Below are positions 22,557 through 31,831 of a DNA stretch of 64,000 bases, piece after piece. A model generated the notes under the pieces. That model saw only the letters and a program-made list of their open reading frames with translations. It ran no database searches and had not been told where the DNA came from. Position numbers and translations under genes: made by a program. Location of the stretch: assembly GCA_033032865.1 (NCBI GenBank), contig JAWHQI010000013.1, positions 5,208,001-5,272,000 of the forward strand. Reading direction: 5' to 3'. Position 1 is the first letter of the stretch, and each line of letters starts with the position of its first letter. The DNA comes from Dactylorhiza incarnata (Eukaryota > Streptophyta > Magnoliopsida > Asparagales > Orchidaceae).

Positions 22557-24740
22557 AGCTTGTGATTCCTTCTTCTTTCCTCATTTCTCAAGTGCAGATT
22601 CCAGTCAACAGAATAATACACTCTTTCTGAGCCATCTTGGAGATATCAAAATTCCATCCAAGAGTCTGAGATAAGGTTCCTAAAGGTGGGACTTCACCTT
22701 CCTGATTGTGGATCCTGCTCTAGTTCCCTTAGTCTCTTCTGTGTTTACTTCTTGCTTTGAGTTCTTTTCCTTTTCCTTGAAGTGGAAGATTCTCCAGTTT
22801 CAACACCATATTCTTAAGAGGCAATACTTTTAGAGGGTTCTGCCCTTTCAAATATAGAAGGAGGCTTTTGTAAGGCTTGCTTAACTTGATTTACAGTCCA
22901 TATGTCCTGATTAGAGCCTGCATTTATTATTGTCCTCTTCCCCTTTAGGACTTCTTCAACCATATGATCATCCAAGGCTACTTGTGTCAAATTGATCCTT
23001 TCATGTAGATGTTTCTCAACCTCATCCAGATTATTCCTTACTTCCAGCAAATGACCTTCTAGGGTTTGAGTGTCAACTTCACTCTGTTCAAAATTTTCTC
23101 CCTATCATCATCCATGAAGTTTGATATCTGCTGAAAAGCCCTCTCAACATCACCTGATACGGCGCATTGGTTTTGAATAATTTGGTGAGTTTGATGCCCA
23201 ACCAAGTTGATTTGTGTACCAAGATTGTCCATGGTTGGAGCTACTATATGAATGAAATCAGTATGTTGAGTGTTGTGATGATGCATATCATCCTTCACCA
23301 TGTGCACCTCAACCTACATCTCTTGCCTTAGGCCATCCACTGTCTGCAGAATAAATCTTTCCATTTTTTGCCTGTGAACATTCATAAGTGCTGAGATCAT
23401 ATAGAACATTGGACTAGAGTGTTCAGAGGATGTTCCAATAGCATTCAGCTCAGGATCACTTTTAGGAGGAATGTCATTACCCTGAAAGTTATGAGAGTAT
23501 ATTTGCACCTGCAATCCTTCTAGCAGTACTCCCTTTCCTTTGAATAGGACTAGGTCAAGCCCACTATTGGGTTCTGCTCCTTCAACAACTGCTGGCTCCT
23601 TGCCTGCAACTTCCTCAGCTTTTGGCACTGTGCCTGCAACCTTCTCAGCTTCTAAGACATTCTTCTCCTGAACTCTTTCCTCAAGAGTAGTCCTATCCTT
23701 GTCAGCAACAATCTATGCACCCTAATCTCCTAGGGTAGATCCCCCCAGATGGGTCTCCCCCTCAACCATCTCAATATCTTAGAATGAGCTCCCATGTAGG
23801 AACTCCCCCTCAACTAGATCACTACCCTTAATAGGGCTTCTCCTCTCCTTAGCATCCTTGGATAGATTAGGATCTGTAATTGATGAAGCCTCTCCTTCTT
23901 CAGAACTACTTGAGGACTCTTCCTCCTTTGAATCTACAGCTTGTATAGCTTTCTTCTTCTTCTCTTTCTTTGAAGATTTAACATCCTTAGGTGATTTAGA
24001 GATAACTCTATCCCATCTATCCAGCATCTTGGAGTCCAACCTCTTAGAATAGTGCAGAGGTACTTCCACCTTCCTCTTCAGCACCTCCCTAAGGGATTTT
24101 AGAAGGAAGATAGATAAAACTCTTCCATATGAAGGGGTCTTCAGGCAGCTTTTTATCTCTTGAAACAAGAATTCTCTCCAGTCAATCTTCTTTGAGAGAA
24201 GTATTCCGCACATTACCTCAAACATCTCCTTAGAGATTCTATCATGAGAACCAGGCTTGCATATCATAACCTTCCCAACTACATCTGCTAGAAGCTTCCC
24301 TTTTTGATTGAATTATCCTCTTTTAATACCATAGGTCTTTCCATTATGCCCACACTAGGCATACCCGGCAGAAAGATCTTTAGCAGTCAGCCCTTCCTCT
24401 TCATCTTCTTCCTCCATCCTTGGTAGTCTCAAGGCTTTTCCCAAACTCTTGGCAGACACCTATACCTTCTTCCCAGTCACTACTAATTTTAGAGAGGATT
24501 CAGAATGATTGACTCTTGCTCTTTCTAAGAACTCTAGGAGCTCCATATTCATGAGAACACAAGGTTCACAGAGAAGATTCTCCAGTCCTGCAGACTCCAG
24601 CAATCCAATCACTGACCTAATCTCTTCAGAGCAGGAGTTAAATCCTCCTCTTTAAAGCTCACACCTGGAAATGACAGAAGATTCTTCCTTCTTAGGAGTC
24701 ATTGAAGGAGAAAGTCGAGAACAAACGATTGTCGGAGATG
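22557..24740 (-). pseudogene. third ORF of element B, degraded
   Basis: It lies where Sireviruses may carry an extra (so-called envelope-like) gene, downstream of RNase H. The best block, 24267-23779, aligns by eye with the third ORF of element D: a segment with the VMCGILLSKKIDWREFLF pattern versus VALMEKKKVNWGSILFGL, then RWDRVISKS versus KWDRVFTKK, then Lys- and Ser/Glu-rich sequence. Further short blocks at 23628-23314, 23307-23059 and 23050-22814 are in different frames. No signal peptide or membrane segment is evident. Function unknown; the envelope label is by position only. Confidence 0.65.
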
Positions 24741-25162
24741 AAATGGAGGTTTGTCGCAAAAATGAAATGAAAGTGTAATTTTTATCTTATGCATTCATTC
24801 TATTTATAGTGAAGGTAAATGAAGGGGCGCGTACCTTTTTGTTTTGATTAATACATTAAAAGACCATTGAATGGCTCTGATTAAGAGATCCAATATTGCA
24901 ATATGTATCTAGATTCTATTTCGACGATACATCATTTTGTCATCGAGACTTGTTGCCGCCATGCATCCTTACAACTGAGTCTATTTATCATCGAGATTTG
25001 TGCAATGTCGTTGAGATATTTGAATATGTTGTTGAGACAATCATCGGATACTTTTCTGGCTTAGGAAATTTTCTGCACTTCTTAAGAGGTTCCTGCAGCA
25101 CTTAGCATGCATGTTATCTGTGACAACAAATCAATGATTATAAGTTAAGAATGAGTTAGAGA
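24741..25162 (-). other. spacer between RNase H and third ORF of element B
   Basis: Non-coding. 24910-25050 contains repeated CGACGATACAT, CATCGAGATTTGT and GTTGAGACAATC-like words. They resemble those in the B LTR remnant (11530-11580). No gene seen. Confidence 0.55.
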
Positions 25163-26252
25163 TTACTCTAAGTTTAACATCCCCAGTTGGAATTTGAAGA
25201 AGTTAAACTTAGCTTCATCTTGGGGCTTTGTGGATATATCAGCCACTTGTTTGTCTGTGGGAACAAACTCAAGGATGTTATCTTCATTCTCCACATGCTC
25301 CTTAATAAAGTGATACCTTATATCAATGTGCATAGTCCTGCTATGAGAGACAGGGTTCTTGGCAATTGAGATAGCACTTGAAGAGTCACAAAACAAAGGT
25401 GTTTTGGTCATCTTCAAATTGTAGTCTTCAAGCTGATGTTGGATCCACAATAGCTGAGCACAGCAACTCCCAGCAGATATGTATTCTGATTTTGCTGTGG
25501 AGATTGCTACACTGGTTTGCTTCTTACTGCTCCATGAAATTAGTCTTCCTCCAAGGAATTGGTAAGTCCCAAAAGTACTCTTTCTATCTTCCTTGCACCC
25601 TGCATAGTCTGCATCTGAGTAGCTAGTTAGTTCACACCAATTGTTCCTAGGGTACAATTGGCCAAGATTGGGTGTACCCTTCAGGTATCTTAATATCCTC
25701 TTGACAGAGGAGTGATGAGATTCCTTGGGGTTCGCCTGATATCTAGCACAGACACATGTGGCAAACATTATGTCAGACCTACTAGCAGTTAGGTAAAGAA
25801 AAGACCCAATCATGCATCTGTACTTGGTTTTATCAAAGGGTATTCCCTTTCCATCCTTGCTCAGAGACACATTGGATCCCATGGGAGTCTTCATAGAAGA
25901 AGCACTCTCCAATCCAAATTTCTTGACTAGCTCTCTAGTGAATTTGGTCTGTGAGATGAATATACCATCTTCAGATTGTTTCACTTGGAGACCTAGAAAG
26001 CATTTGAGCTCTCCCATACTGCTCATTTCAAACTTTCACTGCATTAAGTTAGCAAACTTCTTACAGAGATTGTCATCTGCAGATCCAAAAATAATGTCAT
26101 CCACATAGATCTGTACTAGCAGGATCTTTCCCTTTACTTCCCTTAGGAACAATGTCTTGTCAATCTTCCCCCTTAAGAACTTGTTCTCAATGAGAAAGCT
26201 TGAAAATATCTCATACCAGGCTCTAGGAGCCTATTTCAAACCATATAAAGCT
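25163..26252 (-). pseudogene. pol: pol, RT palm and RNase H (element B)
   Basis: 26026-25163 is an unbroken 287-codon block from SSMGELKCFLGLQV (RT thumb side) through the connection (KRILRYLKGTPNLG) to RNase H: SYSDADYAGCKEDRKST, AEYISAGSCCAQLLW-like, CDSSSAISIAKNPV and IDIRYHFIKEHV. All expected acidic catalytic residues appear present. The YVDD-type box lies just upstream (about 26075-26110) in a broken frame. The right end at 26252 is cut by the solo LTR; reading resumes at 27456. Confidence 0.85.
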
Positions 26253-27450
26253 TGTTGGATCGATTGGCACCCTTAGAGGGGGGAGTGAATAAGGGAATAA
26301 AAATTCTTTTTATAATTTTATGAAAATTACTAAATTGTTTTATAATAGGAAAAAGCAAAATAACAATTTAGCTAAATTGTGAGAATATCATAATAACCAA
26401 GTTTAGAAACAAGTACTAAATTGTTTTATGATGAAAGAGATTGAAATAAACAATTTAGATAAAGTAATTAGAATTGAAAACTTAGTAACCAATATTTTAG
26501 AGATTGTGCCAAAGGAGAGAAATCAAGTAAACCCAAATAAAGACATGATTGTATTTATATAAAAAAGTGTTTACATAAATTTGATTTCAATATCGCTAGA
26601 AATCGGAGGCGTACAAAAGTAAATATTTTTTCCTTTTCTATACTGACTTGTATCCCCACAAACCGGTTGGCTTTAGCCAATACTTTCCCGGATATGGCCT
26701 CAAGCCGCTCTAGCCAATCCGTCCCCAGATATGGCCTCGAGCACCCCCTATATCTAATCTCCTAGACCTAGTCGCCAACTCACGCGGCGAATTACCCCCT
26801 AAGCCGTGCAAGGACCTAGTCGCCAACACAAGGCGAATTCTCTAAACGGTTACAAAAATATATGGAATGAAAATAATGATAACAATAATTAAAAAATCCC
26901 TATATGAGATCTTTTGATGTCGGAGATGAAGGATCAATGTAGTATGAGCGAGGTCGAAGCGACCGTCCTTCGAATGTAGCATGATGTAGTCCTCCTCCAG
27001 AATTCTCCTTAAGCTTTTTGTGGGAGATCCATCTTCAGCAGCATAACAGCAATGGAATTGTGGCACAAGCAATCTCTCTGGGATGATGAATCAAAAATGA
27101 GAAAGATAACTCCATTTTATTGAACTCCGAGCTAGCGCCTGCGGTAGTACCTAGCGCCTGCACTATCATTCATGTAGAGCGGTTGCAAAACCGTCGGCAG
27201 CGTGGCGCTATGCACGAACTTGAGCTAGTGCCAGGCGGTAGCGCTAGCGCTGGCGGTAGAGCTAGCGCCTGCGTTAACCCCTAACGCTGGCGGTAGTTCT
27301 TCATCTTAGTTTTGTTGGTTCCGAGCCGCTTTCTTCCTGTGGAGTAATGCACCTATAGTTCCTGCACACTATAAACACACGACAAGCAAGATCAACTACA
27401 ATTTGGGATTTGTTATTCTCAAACAAAGGATGTGACACACATGTCCAACA
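26253..27450 (-). mobile_element. solo LTR of the element-1 family with 5-bp target duplication
   Basis: 1198 bp, termini TGTTGGA...TCCAACA, flanked by AAGCT on both sides (26248-26252 and 27451-27455). Removing it and one duplication restores the RKALYG-coding stretch of the host RT gene. Same family as 6031-7080, including GCTAGCGCC motifs (27130-27300) and the GAGGGGGG box. It is longer partly because a segment of about 86 bp starting TAAATTGTTT is duplicated (26331 and 26417). A single LTR with duplication implies LTR-LTR recombination after a full insertion. Confidence 0.92.
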
Positions 27451-28267
27451 AAGCTTTTCTTAGAAAGTAGACAAAATCAGAATGTTTAGAATCAACAAAA
27501 CCTGAGGGTTGTTCTACATATACTTCTTCTTTGAGGTCTCCATTCAGAAAAGTTGGCTTCACATCCATCTGGTAGACTTTGACTCCTTTATGGGCTGTAT
27601 AGACTAAGAATAATCTGATAGCTTCCAATCTTGCGACAGGAGCAAAGGTCTGATCAAAATTAATTCCCTCCTCCTATCAATAACACTTTGCGATTAGTCT
27701 GGCCTTGTTCTTTGTATTTACCCCATTCTCATCTAATTTATTTTTGTAGACCCACTTGGTTCCAATAATGTTGTGTCCTTAGGATCTGGGAACTAACTTC
27801 CACACTTTGCATCTTTTGAATTGATTTAGTTCCTCCTGCATTGCTACAATCCAGAATGGGTCCAGATTTGCTTTCTCAAAATTTCTTGGGTTCAATTTGA
27901 GATAGAAAACTTAAGTACAATGTTTTATTCAATGCCCTGCTCTATGTTAGCACTCCTTGATTGACATCTCCTATAATTTGCTCTTATGGATGATGCCTGA
28001 CATGTCTAAGGGCAACTGGCTGTCTTCTAGGGATCTCTTCTGTGGCAGGTTCTCTAGGTTGTTCTTCTTCTACTGTATCCAAGCTTTTCACAGCATCTTC
28101 TTCCAATTCCACTGTCACTGACTGACCTTAATCTTTCACTGAAGTTTCATCCTTGCCTTCAATGGATAACTTTTCCATTTTCTCTGTTCTACCTGCATCT
28201 ACTAATGAACTAGACCAGCCTTTGTGAATAAGGCTAGTCTCATCAAAAACAATCTGTACAAATTCTT
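27451..28267 (-). pseudogene. pol: pol, RT N-terminal part and linker (element B)
   Basis: 27628-27419 holds the RT fingers segment ([35 protein letters not shown]). Upstream, in broken frames to about 27900, are the W-F-K-N-K and ARLVAQ-like signatures. 27900-28260 is the acidic, low-conservation linker between integrase and RT. Several stops. Confidence 0.8.
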
Positions 28268-28696
28268 CTACTGCTTTGGTATTGATGTTGTACACCCTGT
28301 AAGCCTTTTATAGGAGTTGTAGCTAACAAAAATACCTTCACTGCTTTTCTCAGCAAACTTAGTTAGCTTGGATTTCCCATTATTAAGAACATAACATTGG
28401 CTACAAAAGATTTTAAAATAGGATAAGGTAGGTTTTCTGCCTTTCATCGGCTCATAGGGAGTTTTCTTATGGTCTTTGATGATGGAGGCCATATTTATCA
28501 CATGACAAGTTGTATTGATAGCCTCTGCCCAGAAGTATTCTGGTAGAGAGGAGTCACTTAGCATTGTCCTGCTTGCCTCTATTAAGGTTCTATTTTTCCT
28601 CTCTGCAACTCCATTCTGTTGAGGAGTTCTGGGTGAGGAAAATTCTTGGGAGATACCCAGCTATTGGCAGAATTCTGTCATGGCTCCTGATTGAAA
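28268..28696 (-). pseudogene. pol: pol, integrase C-terminal half (element B)
   Basis: 28564-28268 gives PEYFWAEAINTTCHVIN and TPYEPMKGRKPTLSYFKIF, the region after the catalytic Glu. The Glu-containing motif itself (NGVAERKNRT-like) lies at about 28590-28630 in a shifted frame. Stop codons interrupt. Confidence 0.8.
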
Positions 28697-29413
28697 TTAT
28701 GTACCATGGTCACTTCTGAATTTGACCACAGTACAGCTCATTTCATTCTGGATCTGCCTGACATAGTTCTTCAAGTTGTTTAGGGTATATGACTTCTTTG
28801 TTTTGAAGAACACCCAAGTGAACCTTGAATAATCATCAACTACTACAAGGGTATAAGCCTTCCCACCTAAGCTGAGAACTGACATAGGACCAAATAGATC
28901 CATGTGCAACATAAACAGGCACCTTGAAGAATCTTTATTAGGGATGCTCTTAAAGATGGTCCTAGTTTGCTTGCCAAGTTGGCATACCTGGCAGGGACCT
29001 TCTTTAATGCATTTAATATTAGGTCCATTTCTAACTAGGTCTTGAGAGAAAAGCTTGCTTATGGTTTTGTAATTAATGTGAGCAAGTCTCTTGTGCCATT
29101 GAAAACAGAGAGCCTCTTTCTCATTAGCCACAAAACACATTGGCATGAAAGAATTTTCATTAAAGAAATTTTGGCAATAAATATTTCCACTCCTAGTGCC
29201 AGATAAGATAGCCTCAGAATCCAAGGACTTCTTAACTAAGCACTTATCTTTGCAGAAAATAATAACAAAACCTAGATCACAAAGTTGACTTATGCTTATG
29301 ATATTGTTATTTAATCCCTCCACATAAGCTATCTTTGTGATGGTGACTAAGTCATTAGAAATGTTACCATAACCTTTAGTCGCCCCTTTTTCTAAACCTC
29401 CAAATATAATTGT
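28697..29413 (-). pseudogene. pol: pol, protease end, GAG-pre-integrase and integrase N-part (element B)
   Basis: 208 open codons (29323-28697): LNNNIISISQLCDLGF (end of protease region), WHKRLAHINYKTISKL and CQVCQLGKQTR (HHCC zinc module), LHMDLFGPMS (first catalytic Asp), VVVDDYSRFTWVFF, and FRSDHGT (second Asp). The upstream protease text (TKGYGNIS) continues to 29413, where the LTR of element C cuts it. The protease active site is therefore missing from this side. Confidence 0.85.
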
Positions 29414-30160
29414 TGGTAAAAGTGCACAGTGTGCCTCTAAGTATTCTCTAGAGGGGGGTGAATAGAGTTTAAAATATTTTCTACCCTAAAAGTGCACACA
29501 TAATAAAAATACTAAGGTATTATGCAATCAACAAAAACCAAAGACGGAATAAATTAAATACAGTTTGCTGAAAATAAAAAATAGAAAAACTAAGATATGG
29601 ACAGCACAGAAAATCACACACAAAGACACGAGAATTTTATAGAGGTTCCCCAAAATGTGGGTAGTCCTCTCTTTTAACTCCCTGGTAGGATTGCACAAAC
29701 TGTGTCTGAATCTTTTGATAAGGAGACTCTAAGAACCACTGAGTCTTTTGATAAAGAGACTCTTAGAACCACTGAGTCTTTTGATAAGGAGACTCTTAGA
29801 ACCACTGAATCCTTTGGAAGAGGGATTAATAAAAGTCTTTATAGTTGAAGGAAAAAGTAAGAAGAAAGTAAGAAGAAGATAGAATTATGTTCTCAGAATT
29901 CTTCAGAAGCACTTTTGCTGCTTCTGTCTTTCACAGGATCTAAAATGATGAACCTTTGCTTATGATATAGATGTTTGTAAGGGTTGTTTTGCTTGATCTT
30001 TTTCTCTGAAAGCTTCTTGTAATCTAGTTGCTATATGATGATGAAGAAGAAGCAACTGTATCTATTTCCTATGCAGAGAGAGAGCTTATGTTTTCTCTCT
30101 TAGTGTTGAAGGAGGAAGGAGATGACCCTATTCGACAGACAAAATAATAATGGGTAATTT
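29414..30160 (-). mobile_element. 3' LTR of element C, inner (R/U5) part
   Basis: Matches the 9837-10600 part of element A's LTR (AGTGCACAGTGTGCCTC, then the CTCTAGAGGGGGGTGAATAG box, then CTTTTGATAAGGAGACTC repeats near 29715-29800). It stops where element D begins at 30161 and resumes at 41741. The left boundary is within a few bases of 29414, because the first bases (TGTTGGTAAAAG) differ slightly from element A. Confidence 0.8.
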
Positions 30161-31640
30161 TGAAAGTGGAGGTTAGATCTTAAGTTACTCTAGAGGGGGG
30201 GGGGGTGAATCGAGTATTAAAAACTTTTCCTTAGTTTTTATAGTGTAACTAAAATAGTGTTATATATATGTGTAAGCAGAGTGAGAAATATATAAACAGA
30301 ATAACTGAATAAATAAAAGCACACAACACAGTACAAAGAAATAAACACAACCAGAAGACACAAGGAATTTATAGTGGTTCCCCAATAAATCTGGGTAGTC
30401 CACTCTTCTACCACCCTTTGGTAGGAGTCCACTAGGAGGGTTGATCAGGTGCCCTAACACCATGGTGATTTTGATCAGGTGTCCACACACCACAGAGCTT
30501 TTGATCAGGTGCTCAAAACCAACAGGATTTTTTGATCAGGTGTCTTGCCACCAAGGAACTACACTTTTGAAGGGAGTATTAACCCAGTACAAGAGAGGTG
30601 AGAAAAGGGTTCTAGTGTTCTTCTCTGTCAAGATGCTGAGAGAAGACTCTAGTGGACTTGTTATAAAGCTCCCCCTATCTGATTGAAGCATTTGACAGAT
30701 GTTGGAGAAGCTTTCTCTTGAAGACACAAATCTTCTATAGCAGATTATCTGGAAGAACAGGTTCTTCAGATTCCTTGTTGCTCTTGTAGAAGACTTGAAC
30801 TTGCAGCAGAATATCTGAGAGATGGATCTTGAAGATGATGTTCTCAGAGAGAAGATGAGTGTTGCTTGATGAAGAAGAAGAAGACTGAGAATGATAGATT
30901 GAAATGTTCTTCTTCTTTCTTTCTCTCTCCTTGTTGTTATTTTTCTGTATTCTAAAAAGAATGCTAATTTGAATTCTGTCGAGTGAGATAAGACAAGAAT
31001 GTCTGTCTTGATATATTCTATTTTTGGAATAGAATAATCTGTCTTTTAATTATTTATTAGAATAACAACAAAGACAAAACGACTTTTGTCAGGTCCTTTA
31101 ATTCCTTAGCCGTGAAAAACTCCTTAGCATTAAATGTCAACGGCTATTCTTGTCATGGAACAAAGGAAATAAGGAATATATTTGAATAATATAATATCCT
31201 TACTTGCCTGCCTTGAATACGTCCAAAAGTATTGAATATATCCGTTGGAGTCGTCGATCTGTGTTCAAAGTATTGACAAATAACTGATATAAATAATCTG
31301 GACTTGTATTTGTCGAAATAAGCCTTAATATAGAATTTGTTGAGCTCTGGCTGGAATTCGTCGAACGCTGCTCGCAATTTGTCGAATGCTGCTCAGAGAA
31401 TGTCGAGCGCTGGAACTGGCTATAATACTTCAGTCTGCTAAGACAAATTCGTCGAACGATGCTAGGAATTCGACGAACGCCACTCGACATTTGTCGACAC
31501 TGGGAACTTAAATTTTCCTTAAGTTCCAGCAACTCTAACAGCCTAAAAACTTGACCCTTAAACTATACAATGGGGTCAACTTGATCCTTAGTTAAAACAT
31601 AGTGATCCTAGCCCAAATCAGTAATAGAGTTGTTCCAACA
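30161..31640 (-). mobile_element. 3' LTR of element D
   Basis: 1480 bp; on the minus strand it starts TGTTGGAACA and ends CCACTTTCA. 31240-31500 carries about eight copies of GTCGAACGNTGCTCG-like motifs in the U3 half. Near 30430-30545 the GATCAGGTG(T/C) segment repeats four times with a period of about 35 bp. ORFs here (30238-30493, 31153-31532) reflect the repeats and are not called as genes. Confidence 0.9.
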
Positions 31641-31655
31641 ATCTCCCCCTATTTG
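31641..31655 (-). other. polypurine tract of element D
   Basis: The minus strand reads CAAATAGGGGGAGAT directly before the LTR start, identical in form to those of B and C. Confidence 0.85.
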
Positions 31656-31831
31656 GGTTAGGATACTATTTGACAATCAATCAAATAAATACAATAAAAA
31701 AACAGCAGAGCATAAAAATATATCTGACATAATGAAAATTCATTTCAGCAGATAGATTAAAAATAGTGCTCTGAGTTCATTACAATCAAAATGTTTAAAA
31801 CAAGAACAGAATAAATAAGTCTGAACCTTTT

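Larger units (their letters stand above)
11522..29413 (-). mobile_element. Sirevirus-like Ty1-copia element B (split by two insertions, truncated by C)
   Basis: Pieces in minus order: protease/GAG-pre-integrase (29413-28697), integrase (28696-28268), RT N-part (28260-27451), [solo LTR], RT palm and RNase H (26252-25163), spacer, third ORF (about 24740-22557), [chromovirus], end of the third-ORF region (12036-11744), purine tract, and LTR remnant (11728-11522). The joins across both insertions are exact after removing one copy of the 5-bp duplication. B's gag and 5' LTR would lie on the far side of element C, off-window. Confidence 0.8.
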
